Below, piece by piece: positions 26,798-35,121 of a stretch of DNA of 35,372 bases. The position numbers and the translations under genes were made by a program. Position 1 is the stretch's first letter. Every line of letters begins with the position of its first letter. The DNA comes from Paracoccaceae bacterium (GTDB lineage Bacteria > Pseudomonadota > Alphaproteobacteria > Rhodobacterales > Rhodobacteraceae). A model generated the notes under the pieces. The model made no database searches, had not been told where the DNA came from, and worked only from the letters and a program-made list of their open reading frames with translations. The DNA lies in the NCBI GenBank assembly GCA_024640245.1, contig JAHEFH010000010.1, positions 1 to 35,372 of the forward strand, in the 5' to 3' direction.

Positions 26798-27271
26798 ATG
26801 AAAAAACTAGTCCTTGTCGGCCTTGTCTGCGGCGCGATCGGCTTCGTTCTCGGCAACGCTTTCTGGTATCTGGCTTCTCCGCTTTGGATCGATAGGGAGG
26901 TGTCGGAAAGCCTAAATCGGACAGATGCGACCAGAGTGCTCACCACTGGGCAGTTTAGCGGCGCCGATGCGGTACATCAGGGTAGGGGCAAGGCCGAACT
27001 TATTGATACCGGCTCCGAAGTCCTCGTCCGGTTTTCGGATTTCGAGGTAACGAACGGTCCCGACCTATATGTCTGGCTGGTGCGGGACGGCGGCATTGCC
27101 GCGAGCGGCGACGTAAAAGCCAGTACTTGGCTGGACCTCGGCGTTCTGAAGGGAAATATCGGGACTCAGAACTACATCCTGCCGAAAGGAACCGATCCGT
27201 CGGAATACAAGACGGTGGCCGTGTGGTGCAAGCGGTTCGGAGTTTTGTTCGCGGCGGCGGAATTCCAATAA
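26798..27271 (+). CDS. DM13-domain protein, membrane-anchored or secreted
   Basis: A 157-residue protein with an N-terminal hydrophobic helix (about 3-24), then a DM13 domain (about 45-155). DM13 landmarks are the opening TTGQFSGADAVHQGRGKAELI, the VRFSDFEVTNGPDLYVWLV core and the ending VAVWCKRFGVLFAAAEF with the conserved cysteine. DM13 domains have been proposed to take part in redox or electron-transfer reactions on the cell surface, but no biochemical role is established. ATG 26798 has AAGGA eight bases upstream. The gene is divergent from the quaternary-amine operon and ends at a terminator; no partner such as a DOMON-domain gene is adjacent. Confidence 0.88.
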   Translation: MKKLVLVGLVCGAIGFVLGNAFWYLASPLWIDREVSESLNRTDATRVLTTGQFSGADAVHQGRGKAELIDTGSEVLVRFSDFEVTNGPDLYVWLVRDGGIAASGDVKASTWLDLGVLKGNIGTQNYILPKGTDPSEYKTVAVWCKRFGVLFAAAEFQ

Positions 27272-27299
27272 CCTGCGCGTTCGGAACGGGAGCTTTCGT

Positions 27300-27333
27300 G
27301 CGGGCTCCGGCAGCACCGGAGCCCGCTTGTGTT
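27300..27333 (+). terminator. Intrinsic terminator after the DM13 gene
   Basis: An 11-bp GC-rich stem, GCGGGCTCCGG with CCGGAGCCCGC (27300-27310 and 27316-27326), loop CAGCA, followed on the plus strand by TTGTGTT. It separates the convergent DM13 and sugar-transporter ATPase genes; on the minus strand there is no T-run after the hairpin. Confidence 0.75.
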
Positions 27334-28123
27334 AAAAGTCGGTCGAAGCGCCTGGGCCGGGGGTCGCGGCCGGAGGACACTTGCCGAGGATGATCATCCC
27401 CAGAACCTCGTCCTTAGTCACGTCCTTGGTCCGGGCATAGCCGACCATCTGGCCGTTCTTCATGACCGCGACGCGGTCCGCCAGATCAAACACATCGTGG
27501 ATGTCGTGGCTGATCAGGAAAATCCCGATCCCGTCCTCTTTCAACCGGTGGATCAGTTGCCCGACCTGTTCGGTTTCCTGAGGTCCCAGCGCGGCTGTCG
27601 GCTCGTCCATGATCAGGATGCGGGCATTGAACAGGATCGCGCGGGCAATCGCCACAGACTGGCGCTGGCCGCCGGACAGCTTGCTGACCGGTTCCTTGAA
27701 GCGCTGAAAGTTCGGATTGAGACGGCCCATGACCTTGCGGGCCTGCGCCTCCATCGCGACATCGTCCAGCGTTCCCCAGTTTGTCAGGACTTCACGTCCC
27801 AAAAACAGGTTGGCGGCTGCGTCCACATTGTCGGCAACAGCCAGTGTCTGGTAGATTGTCTCGATACCGTACTTCTTGGCATCGCGCGGGTTGTTGATAT
27901 CCGCTTCCTTTCCATCGACGAGGATCGTACCTGAATCACGCTTGTAGGCGCCCGACAGGATTTTGATCAGTGTCGACTTTCCAGCGCCGTTGTGGCCGAG
28001 AATGGCGACCACTTCGCCGGGATACAGATCGACCGATGCATGATCGACGGCCTTGATCCCGCCAAATGCGATGGAAAGGTCTTTGATTTCGACTAGTGGT
28101 GTTACTTTGTTATCTTTTGACAT
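27332..28123 (-). CDS. Sugar ABC transporter ATP-binding protein (single domain, XylG/FrcA-like)
   Basis: ATPase of a ribose/xylose-class (CUT2) sugar importer. It has 263 residues and one nucleotide-binding domain: Walker [10 protein letters not shown], signature [13 protein letters not shown], Walker [13 protein letters not shown] and the switch region [13 protein letters not shown]2 ATPases in E. coli (XylG, RbsA) are about 500 residues with two such domains, so two copies of this protein probably act together, as in FrcA of Rhizobia. Starts at ATG 28123 after GGGAGG, 11 bases behind the permease gene. Confidence 0.92.
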   Translation of the reverse strand: MSKDNKVTPLVEIKDLSIAFGGIKAVDHASVDLYPGEVVAILGHNGAGKSTLIKILSGAYKRDSGTILVDGKEADINNPRDAKKYGIETIYQTLAVADNVDAAANLFLGREVLTNWGTLDDVAMEAQARKVMGRLNPNFQRFKEPVSKLSGGQRQSVAIARAILFNARILIMDEPTAALGPQETEQVGQLIHRLKEDGIGIFLISHDIHDVFDLADRVAVMKNGQMVGYARTKDVTKDEVLGMIILGKCPPAATPGPGASTDF

Positions 28124-28134
28124 CGAAGCCTCCC

Positions 28135-29457
28135 TTATTTCGCGCGACGGCGGTAAATTGTGTCGATCCAGACCGCGACGACCAGAACGCTACCGACGAC
28201 CATTTGCTGGATCGCGGCATCAAACCCGATCAGGACCATGCCGGTTTGCAGCGACTGCATGACCAGCGCACCCAGGATGGCACCGTAGATCGTACCGATA
28301 CCACCGGCAAAAGACGTGCCGCCGATAACTGCCGCCGCGATGACGTAGAGTTCGTCCAGAGTGCCAAGGTTGTTGGTTGCCGAATTCAGGCGCGCGCTGG
28401 AAATAACGGCTGACAGTCCTGCGAGAGTGCCCATTATGGCGAAGATCTTGACCGTCACCCAGCGGGTGTTGATACCGGCAAGTTCAGCCGCTTCGGGGTT
28501 ACCGCCGATGGCGAAGACATAGCGTCCGAAGCGGGTCCGCGTGGTCAGGAATGTCATCGCCACGCCAACGGCGATCAGGATCAGGACCGGTATGGCAAAG
28601 CCGTGCGACTTGAATATCTCCTCAGCCGGCGTCTGGAGATTGTTTGCAGCCACGTACTGGCGGACGATACCTATGGGCCATGGGTAAGAATTGACCAACA
28701 GCACGGTTCCCAGGATGATGGCGCTGCCGGTACCGCCGAGGAACATCTCTGCCCACATCGGGCGTAGCGGAAATTTGAACCGGCGACGTTGTGTCCGACC
28801 GTTGAACAGGAGCCAGACCAGTGCGGCACATGCTATGGCGCCTACGATCCAACTGCCTAAAGATCCGATCGATCCGTAGGGGCCACCGCCAAGCTTGGCG
28901 AAAGTGGCGTCGACCGGGGAAATCGTCTCTCCGCGAGCCAGCAGGAATGCTGCGCCGCGCCAGACAAGCAAGCCGCCCAGTGTGACGATAAAGGCCGGAA
29001 TACCCAGATAGGCGACCAAAAAGCCGTGAAAGGCACCGATTAGGCAGCCGATCAACAATCCGCAAAGAACCGCAATGGGCCAGATCAGCGGATGGCCGAG
29101 GCCCAGAAATTCGGGCAGTATCCAGACTTGGATAATGGCCATCGACATTGCACAGAAACCGAGGATCGAGCCAACTGACAGGTCGATGTGCCGGGTTACG
29201 ATAATCAGAACCATGCCAGTCGCCATCACGCCGATAGAAGCGGTCTGGACAGACAGGTTCCAGAGGTTCCGGGCGGTCAGAAAAGCACCATAGCCATTGG
29301 CAATTTTGCCGTATAGATGAAAGCCCACCCATATGACGACCAGGGCAGCGATCATGCCGAGCAGTCGCGCGTCAATCTCGGTCGCACGCAGGAAACGGGT
29401 GAACGCCCCCTCGTTTTCAACCTTTGCCGCGCCGGTGGTTTGCGTTGTGTCACTCAT
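28135..29457 (-). CDS. xylH: Sugar ABC transporter permease (XylH-like)
   Basis: Inner-membrane permease of 440 residues, CUT2 family. It has about ten hydrophobic helices, the family core [40 protein letters not shown], the [20 protein letters not shown] cytosolic coupling loop and [23 protein letters not shown] near the end. An extended middle region (about 220-300) with an extra pair of helices makes it longer than RbsC and closer to XylH. It is the second gene of the sugar operon, about 110 bases after the binding-protein gene and behind a strong hairpin. Xylose is the likeliest substrate but not proven. Confidence 0.9.
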   Translation of the reverse strand: MSDTTQTTGAAKVENEGAFTRFLRATEIDARLLGMIAALVVIWVGFHLYGKIANGYGAFLTARNLWNLSVQTASIGVMATGMVLIIVTRHIDLSVGSILGFCAMSMAIIQVWILPEFLGLGHPLIWPIAVLCGLLIGCLIGAFHGFLVAYLGIPAFIVTLGGLLVWRGAAFLLARGETISPVDATFAKLGGGPYGSIGSLGSWIVGAIACAALVWLLFNGRTQRRRFKFPLRPMWAEMFLGGTGSAIILGTVLLVNSYPWPIGIVRQYVAANNLQTPAEEIFKSHGFAIPVLILIAVGVAMTFLTTRTRFGRYVFAIGGNPEAAELAGINTRWVTVKIFAIMGTLAGLSAVISSARLNSATNNLGTLDELYVIAAAVIGGTSFAGGIGTIYGAILGALVMQSLQTGMVLIGFDAAIQQMVVGSVLVVAVWIDTIYRRRAK

Positions 29458-29518
29458 TGGTCTCTCCCGATCTACGAGTGGTTTTAGCAGGATAATTACA
29501 TCCGGCCCATTTTCTTGA

Positions 29519-29552
29519 GAGCCGCGCGAGAGTTTCCTCTCTCGCGCGGCTC
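29519..29552 (-). terminator. Strong hairpin after the sugar-binding protein gene (stabiliser or attenuator)
   Basis: A perfect 14-bp stem, GAGCCGCGCGAGAG with CTCTCGCGCGGCTC (29519-29532 and 29539-29552), loop of six, 17 bases after the binding-protein stop. On the minus strand the tail is TCAAGAAAATGG, without a T-run, so it is not a canonical terminator in the direction of the operon. It may protect the binding-protein mRNA from 3' decay or weakly attenuate. Confidence 0.6.
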
Positions 29553-29569
29553 AATTTTCAAGGATTGGG

Positions 29570-30601
29570 TCAGCAGCCGTTTACGCCTGCCATTGCGCCT
29601 TCACAGACTTTGTCCTTGGCGATATGGCCCGCATCGATCACGACAGAAATATTGTCCTTGTTGATCGGTGTAGGAGCAAGGAAGATCGCGTCCATTTCAA
29701 CGCCTTTAGCGCCACCGGACCATTTGACGGCGCCCGGAATGTCGGACCCCATTTTGCCGTCTGCCAGCATTGCCGCGATGGAACCGGCAGCTTTACCCAG
29801 TTCACGGGAGTCTTTCCAGACGGACGTGTTCTGCGTGCCGCGGGCAACACGGTTCAGGGCGGCATGGTCACCATCCTGGCCGGACACGGGGATGTTGAGG
29901 CCCTGTGCTTGCAGAGCAGCGATCGCGCCCCCTGCCATGCCGTCGTTTTCGGACAGAACCGCATCAACATTGTTGTTCGCTGCGGTCAGAATCTGTTCCA
30001 TGTTCTTCTGCGCGTTGTCAGGCTTCCAGCCATCGGTGAAGGCTTCACCGACGATTTTGATTTTGCCGGCGGCAACGTCTTCTCCGATCACGTCCATCAT
30101 GCCTTCGAGCAGGAACAGTGCGTTCGGATCGCCTTTGTCGCCCTTGATGATGGCATAGTTGCCTTCAGGTACGGCGGCTTTGATTGACCGTGCGATCACG
30201 CGACCGACTTCCTTGTTGTCGAAGGTCAGGTAGAAGGCGCGGTTGTCTTCGATCAGACGGTCGTAGCCAAGTACGGGAATGCCTTCTGCCGCGGCTTTGT
30301 CGACAGCTGCACCAACGGCGCCGGAGTCAACTGACAGGATGATCAGCGAATTGGCACCCTGAGCGATCAGGCTTTCAACGTCGGACAGCTGCTTGGCTGC
30401 GGAGTTTTGCGCATCGGCGGAAATATAGGTGTCGCCGTTGGCTTCGATCGCGGCCTTCATCGCGGCCTCGTCGGTCTTCCAGCGCTCTTCCTGAAAATTC
30501 GACCAGGACACGCCGATAATCTTGCCCTCGGCAAACGCGGCAGACGCGAGCGCGCTGACCGCAACGGTTGCAGCAACTGCTGCAGTAATAAATTTGTTCA
30601 T
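29570..30601 (-). CDS. xylF: Sugar ABC transporter substrate-binding protein (XylF-like)
   Basis: Periplasmic sugar-binding protein of 343 residues (peripla_BP_4 type). The signal peptide (hydrophobic about 6-20) ends at AFA-EGK. Family landmarks are IGVSWSNFQEERWKTDEAAMKAA, VLGYDRLIEDNRAFYLTFDN, INDxxD-like AIIKGDKGDPNALFL and the ligand-contact segment VSGQDGDHAALNRV. The stretch GYDRLI and the SWSNFQEERW start resemble XylF, the D-xylose-binding protein. The open frame reaches 30721, but ATG 30601 has GGAGG seven bases upstream and begins a proper signal peptide. The gene faces the ROK regulator, whose product presumably controls it. Confidence 0.92.
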   Translation of the reverse strand: MNKFITAAVAATVAVSALASAAFAEGKIIGVSWSNFQEERWKTDEAAMKAAIEANGDTYISADAQNSAAKQLSDVESLIAQGANSLIILSVDSGAVGAAVDKAAAEGIPVLGYDRLIEDNRAFYLTFDNKEVGRVIARSIKAAVPEGNYAIIKGDKGDPNALFLLEGMMDVIGEDVAAGKIKIVGEAFTDGWKPDNAQKNMEQILTAANNNVDAVLSENDGMAGGAIAALQAQGLNIPVSGQDGDHAALNRVARGTQNTSVWKDSRELGKAAGSIAAMLADGKMGSDIPGAVKWSGGAKGVEMDAIFLAPTPINKDNISVVIDAGHIAKDKVCEGAMAGVNGC

Positions 30602-30661
30602 CGGTTTTCCTCCACCGTTTTGAATTTCGGTCCGTCCGGCAATATTCGCCCCCGGTACCGC

Positions 30662-30685
30662 TATTTTGCTATCGAGCAAGAAATA
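30662..30685. promoter_or_regulatory. Imperfect palindrome, possible second operator
   Basis: TTGCT (30666-30670) and AGCAA (30675-30679) form an inverted repeat inside a longer, less regular one flanked by TATTT and AAATA. It is 6 bases from the perfect palindrome and contains the TCGAG core that recurs there, so the two might bind the same protein. Confidence 0.35.
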
Positions 30686-30690
30686 AATAT

Positions 30691-30711
30691 TTTTCTCGAC
30701 AGTCGAGAAAA
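30691..30711. promoter_or_regulatory. Perfect 21-bp palindrome, probable ROK-regulator operator
   Basis: TTTTCTCGAC (30691-30700) and GTCGAGAAAA (30702-30711) are exact inverted copies around a single A. The site lies between the divergent xylF-like and ROK-regulator genes, where an operator controlling both is expected. Binding by the adjacent ROK protein is inference from position. Confidence 0.75.
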
Positions 30712-30806
30712 TAAATGACAAAGTTTTATTTGAGAGTCAACGGCTTTCTAGGAGGTTTCGAGCCAAGTGGCTTTGAAAATGCGGAAAACTCTTTAAAACA
30801 GGTTCG

Positions 30807-32027
30807 ATGAGTATGATGCAAACAGCAGGAACAGAGTATTTGCGGCGCCGCAACAGGGCGCGCATTCTGGCTGTGTTGCGAAATTCAGGCCCTGTTTCTC
30901 ACACGGAGCTTCTTGAAAAAAGCGGGCTAAGCTCCGCATCGGTTTCTAAGATCACAGGCGAGTTGGAAACTGAAGGCGTGATCGACAAAATGGAGGATTC
31001 GACAAGTCAGGGTCGCGGCAGGCCTCGTGTCCTGTTTCGGCAGCGGGCGGCGGCGGCCTATGTCGTCGATGTCAGGATTGTTCTGGACAAGATCGTATTT
31101 TCTCTGGTCGATTATATTGGAACGCTCAAGGACCGTATCGAGACCAGGCGAATTTTCGAGACGCCCGACATTGAGCAGTTCACCAAGGATATGAAGGCCG
31201 GACTGGATCGGGTGTTGGAGCGGTCCAACCTGACCAGGTCGGACATCAAAACCGTTTCCATAACCAGCAAGGGGGTCGTGGACAAGCATGATCCCGTACT
31301 GCTCTGGTCTCCGGTTTTCGGCCATAACAGGATCAACTTTCAAGCGATGCTCGGGCCGGACTGGAAGGCATCAATCCAGGTTACGAACGAAACACAGTTC
31401 TCCGCGAAGGCGGCCTTCGAGTTCGTGCGCAGAACAGCGAGGGGCAAGGCGGACCAACGGCAGGCGACCCTGTCTTTGGGGCATGGTGTCGGTCTGGGGA
31501 TCGCCGAACTGGACGACAGCGGCACAGTGCAGGCATTCGCCCCCGGTTTCGGTCACATGGTTCACGAGCCGGACGGGCCGGTGTGCCGGTGCGGATCTCG
31601 CGGTTGTATCGAGGCTTATGCCGGTTTTTACGGTATCCTGCGCACCGCATTCGAAGTGCCCGCGGATACAATTCCCTCGAAATTCGTGCCGTTCAAGGAA
31701 ATTGAACACGTCGCGAATTTGGCGCGTCGCGGCGACAGGCGGGCGCAATATGCGTTCAACAAGGCCGGCGAGGCGCTGGGCGTAGGAATATCGCGGCTCA
31801 TCACGATGTACGAAACGATGCCGATCCTGATCACGGGGCAGGGAATGAGCGTTTTCGACCTGTTGGAGCCGGAACTGCGATTCCACATCAGTGCCGGCCT
31901 GAACGCGCGCATCGCTGCGTTGCCGGAAATCAAGCTTATCGAGGACGAGGTCAACCTGATCCACGAGGGCAACAAGAACACGTCGCTGCACCATCTTGAT
32001 GTGATGTTTGCCGACAGTACGGGTTGA
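30807..32027 (+). CDS. ROK-family transcriptional regulator (XylR-like)
   Basis: A 406-residue regulator. The N-terminal winged helix-turn-helix (about 12-65) contains SHTELLEKSGLSSASVSKITGELETEGVI. The remainder is the ROK fold with the sugar-kinase-like glycine-rich loop (LGHGVGLGIAE), the zinc site built around GFGHMVHE and CRCGSRGCIEAYAG (the CxCGxxGCxE motif), and the C-terminal GITGQG-like segment (ILITGQGMS). ROK repressors bind a sugar in this domain; placement opposite a xylFHG-like operon suggests it senses the imported sugar. ATG 30807 has a weak AGG four bases upstream; ATG 30813 is also possible. It is followed after 11 bases by the diheme oxidoreductase gene on the same strand. 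Confidence 0.92.
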   Translation: MSMMQTAGTEYLRRRNRARILAVLRNSGPVSHTELLEKSGLSSASVSKITGELETEGVIDKMEDSTSQGRGRPRVLFRQRAAAAYVVDVRIVLDKIVFSLVDYIGTLKDRIETRRIFETPDIEQFTKDMKAGLDRVLERSNLTRSDIKTVSITSKGVVDKHDPVLLWSPVFGHNRINFQAMLGPDWKASIQVTNETQFSAKAAFEFVRRTARGKADQRQATLSLGHGVGLGIAELDDSGTVQAFAPGFGHMVHEPDGPVCRCGSRGCIEAYAGFYGILRTAFEVPADTIPSKFVPFKEIEHVANLARRGDRRAQYAFNKAGEALGVGISRLITMYETMPILITGQGMSVFDLLEPELRFHISAGLNARIAALPEIKLIEDEVNLIHEGNKNTSLHHLDVMFADSTG

Positions 32028-32038
32028 AGGGTAGGAGC

Positions 32039-33451
32039 ATGCGAATAGGATTCATAACGGCAGGTCTGGTGCTGGTCTGCTCCATTCCCGCCATAGCGCA
32101 GGATAGGCCGTGGCAAGAGACGACCTCGGCGCTGGGCAGGACAGCGGAACAGCCGAATGGCGTGCTCAGCAAAGAGGCGTTGCAGGCGCTGACCGAAATC
32201 GGCAACGAATTGTTCGACGCCAGATTCACCTCGCTGGACGGTGCCGGCAGACCGCGTGCCACCCAGGCGATTATTCCGACCAAATCCGGAAACAGAACCG
32301 TTGCCGGCTTCGCTCGCACTTCGGGACCAGATTCCAATGCCTGCTCTTCTTGCCACAATGACCCGGTCAGCGGCGGGGCAGGTGACTTTGTCACTAATGT
32401 TTTCGTAGGCGAAGGTTTTTCCGAGTTCGACTTCGATTCCGCCGACCCGCAATTTTCCAACGAGCGGGGGACCAACCACCTGTTTGGTGCTGGCCTGATC
32501 GAACTGCTGGCGCGCGAGATGACGCAGGAACTGCAGGGACTGCGCGCCGCCGCTGTTCGCTCCGCTAGGGAAGCAGGGCAGGACACGCGCGTGGCGCTCG
32601 ACACCAAAGGCGTGAATTTCGGCTGGATAACCGCGACGCCGGATGGATTTGTCCTTTTGGAAGAACTGGATGGAATCGACACGGATCTGGTGATCCGGCC
32701 ATTCAGCCAGAAAGGCGTGATGACGAGTTTGCGCCAGTTCACCGTCAATGCGATGAACCATCACCACGGGATGCAGGCGCAGGAACGGTTCGGAAGCCGC
32801 TGGACCGACGAGACGGATTTTGACGAAGACGGATATGCTGACGAAATGTCCGAAGGCGATATCGCGGCGCTGGTCGCTTGGCAGGCGACCTTGCCTGCGC
32901 CGGTCCGTGACACCCGCGACAACCCTGACTGGCAGAAAGCGGCGGAGGCAGGAGAGGAACTGTTCGGCGCTATGGGCTGCGGCGGTTGCCACATGCAGGC
33001 CCTGCCGTTGCGCTCACTGGCCTTCGCCGATCCCGGCCCGTTCGATTCCGCCGGTACCTTGAATGCCTTACAGGTGGCCGAGGCTGCGATCTATGATCTG
33101 GCTCTGCTCGATTGGTCCAGGAGCCTGTCGCGCAACGAAAAAGGCGAGTTCATGGTGCCGCTGTACGGTGATCTGAAACGGCACAATATGACAGACTCAG
33201 AAGTGGACGCCTTTGGCAACGAGTTGCTGTCGCAGCGTTTCGTCGACCGGACAATCTTTGCCACGACAGAGCTTTGGGGAATTGGATCGACCGCGCCCTA
33301 TGGCCATCGTAACGACATGACGACGCTGGACGAGGTCATCCGCGCCCACGGCGGTTCCGGCCGCAATGCGCGGGACGCATATGTCGCGGCCACATCCGAC
33401 GAGCAATCGCAGCTTATCGCGTTTCTTAAATCCCTGGTGATTGTACAATGA
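32039..33451 (+). CDS. Di-heme oxidoreductase / putative peroxidase (DUF1111, MauG-like)
   Basis: A periplasmic c-type diheme protein of 470 residues. The signal peptide (hydrophobic about 4-18) ends at AIA-QD. There are two heme motifs, CSSCH (102-106) and CGGCH (314-318). Between them lie the IRPFSQKGVMTSLRQFTVNAMNHHHGMQ and DFDEDGYADEMSEGDI stretches, which are family features; the latter resembles a calcium loop. The C terminus carries APYGHRNDMTTLDEVIRAHGG. Such proteins are annotated as thiol oxidoreductases or peroxidases, but their substrates are unknown. Frame opens at TTG 32024 inside the regulator gene; I chose ATG 32039, with AAGG eight bases upstream, because it begins the signal peptide. 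It overlaps the next gene by four bases. Confidence 0.9.
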   Translation: MRIGFITAGLVLVCSIPAIAQDRPWQETTSALGRTAEQPNGVLSKEALQALTEIGNELFDARFTSLDGAGRPRATQAIIPTKSGNRTVAGFARTSGPDSNACSSCHNDPVSGGAGDFVTNVFVGEGFSEFDFDSADPQFSNERGTNHLFGAGLIELLAREMTQELQGLRAAAVRSAREAGQDTRVALDTKGVNFGWITATPDGFVLLEELDGIDTDLVIRPFSQKGVMTSLRQFTVNAMNHHHGMQAQERFGSRWTDETDFDEDGYADEMSEGDIAALVAWQATLPAPVRDTRDNPDWQKAAEAGEELFGAMGCGGCHMQALPLRSLAFADPGPFDSAGTLNALQVAEAAIYDLALLDWSRSLSRNEKGEFMVPLYGDLKRHNMTDSEVDAFGNELLSQRFVDRTIFATTELWGIGSTAPYGHRNDMTTLDEVIRAHGGSGRNARDAYVAATSDEQSQLIAFLKSLVIVQ

Positions 33452-35106
33452 CCCATCATTTCCCGACCACACTCCTGACGGCATGGACGCTGGTTCTGGC
33501 TGGCGTCCTGCCTGCTGTTGCTGTCGGTCCATTTGCCGCCGACGTTCCTGATATGCTGGAACAGGCAGAAGCCGCAGGTCTGGAGCAGGTCTATGACGGG
33601 CCGTGGGAATATTTTGTCGGTGGCGGAGCCGCCAGTTTCGATTGCAATGGCGACCGGATGCCGGACTTGCTGATCGCGGGCGGAGAGAACCCGGCGAAGC
33701 TCTTCGTCAACCGTAGCAAGGCGGGCGGAGCGCTGGCCTTTGCACAACTCGATCTGGCGAACCTGCCGGACAAGGACAAGACCAGAGTGCTGGGAGCCTA
33801 TCCGGTAAACATCGACAACGATGCCTTTATGGATGTTGTCCTGCTACGGCTTGGCGCAAATATAATTCTGAAGGGCCAGGGCGAGTGCAAATTCGAGAAA
33901 GCCAACGACAGCTTTTCGTTTGACGGCGGCAAGGCGTGGACGACAGGTTTTTCGGCAATCTGGGAGCCGGATCAAAGCTTTCCGACATTGGCTTTCGGCA
34001 ATTACGTGGATCGCTCTATGCCGGGTTCGCCCTGGGGGACCTGTCATGACAATGTTCTGGCGCGGCCTGCGGTAAATGCGGACAAGCCTGATTATTCGAA
34101 CCTGACTGCCTTGTCGCCCGGTTTTTGCAGCCTTTCGCTAATGTTCACGGACTGGAACAATTCTGGCGAACCGGCGCTGCGCATCGCCAACGACCGTCAG
34201 TACTATAGGGGTGGCCAAGAACAGCTTTGGCAGGTCCCGCCCGGAAAGGCGCCGCGTGAGTACTCCACGCGTGACGGCTGGCGGCAGGTCGTGATCTGGG
34301 GCATGGGCATTGCCGAAGCCGACCTGAACGGCGACGGCATGCCGGAATACGCGCTCACCTCCATGGGGGATACGAAACTGCAGTCTCTGGATCCGGAAGC
34401 CGACGAGGACCAGCCGATCTATCGCGATATTGCCTTCGAACTCGGAGCTACGGCGCACCGTCCCTATATCGGTGACGACATCAAGCCGTCCACGGGGTGG
34501 CACAGCCAGTTCGCCGACGTTAACAATGATGCCGTGACCGATCTGTTTATTGCCAAAGGTAACGTCGAGGCGATGACCGACTTCGCCAAGGATGATCCCG
34601 ACAACCTGTTGCTTGGTCGGCGCGACGGCACATTCTCGGAGCAAGGCGACGCCGCAGGAATTGCGTTGCCGACCAAAGGCCGAGGCGCGGTCGTCGAGGA
34701 TTTCAATGCCGACGGCATGATGGACCTTCTCGTCGTGAACCGCAGCCAGAACGTCAGCCTGTTCCGCAACCTCGGCGCCAGAACGGATTGGGGTCATCGC
34801 CCGACCGGAAACTGGATAAAGATCGAGTTGCAGGGCGAGGGCGCGAACCCGTCGGCCATCGGCGCCAAGATACAGGTCAAGACCGGAAACCTGACACAGA
34901 ACAGAACGGTCGAGATCGGCGGTGGCCATGCCTCTGGCCAGAACGGCTTCGTTCATGTCGGGCTTGGCGTGGCGGAACGCGCCGCGATCCGCATCAAATG
35001 GCCGAATGGCGACTGGAGCCAGAGCATACGGGCCTTCGCCAACAACCATGTTGTGATCCGGCAAGGAGCCACGACGCCTATCTACTGGTTCCCACCCGAG
35101 GAGTAA
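33448..35106 (+). CDS. CRTAC1-family exported protein (FG-GAP/VCBS repeats plus ASPIC-UnbV)
   Basis: A 552-residue exported protein. After a signal peptide (hydrophobic about 8-27) it contains about six beta-propeller repeats with calcium-loop-like motifs: DCNGDRMPD (65-73), DNDAFMD (123-129), DWNNSGEP (235-242), DLNGDGMPE (292-300), DVNNDAVTD (357-365) and DFNADGMMD (418-426). A C-terminal ASPIC/UnbV domain follows (about 454-525; NWIKIELQGEGANPSAIGAKI and IRIKWPNG). Homologues include cartilage acidic protein 1 in animals; in bacteria the role is unknown. The ATG overlaps the diheme oxidoreductase stop (ATGA), so the two are almost certainly made together. Convergent with the LacI-type gene, 15 bases away. 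Confidence 0.9.
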   Translation: MTHHFPTTLLTAWTLVLAGVLPAVAVGPFAADVPDMLEQAEAAGLEQVYDGPWEYFVGGGAASFDCNGDRMPDLLIAGGENPAKLFVNRSKAGGALAFAQLDLANLPDKDKTRVLGAYPVNIDNDAFMDVVLLRLGANIILKGQGECKFEKANDSFSFDGGKAWTTGFSAIWEPDQSFPTLAFGNYVDRSMPGSPWGTCHDNVLARPAVNADKPDYSNLTALSPGFCSLSLMFTDWNNSGEPALRIANDRQYYRGGQEQLWQVPPGKAPREYSTRDGWRQVVIWGMGIAEADLNGDGMPEYALTSMGDTKLQSLDPEADEDQPIYRDIAFELGATAHRPYIGDDIKPSTGWHSQFADVNNDAVTDLFIAKGNVEAMTDFAKDDPDNLLLGRRDGTFSEQGDAAGIALPTKGRGAVVEDFNADGMMDLLVVNRSQNVSLFRNLGARTDWGHRPTGNWIKIELQGEGANPSAIGAKIQVKTGNLTQNRTVEIGGGHASGQNGFVHVGLGVAERAAIRIKWPNGDWSQSIRAFANNHVVIRQGATTPIYWFPPEE

Positions 35107-35121
35107 TTTCCGGGCGTGCCG

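Noticed and set aside
31628-32992. A 454-codon minus-strand open frame opposite the ROK regulator and diheme oxidoreductase
   Set aside because: It spans two confidently identified plus-strand genes and reads as low-complexity Arg/Ser/Pro-rich sequence typical of antisense frames.
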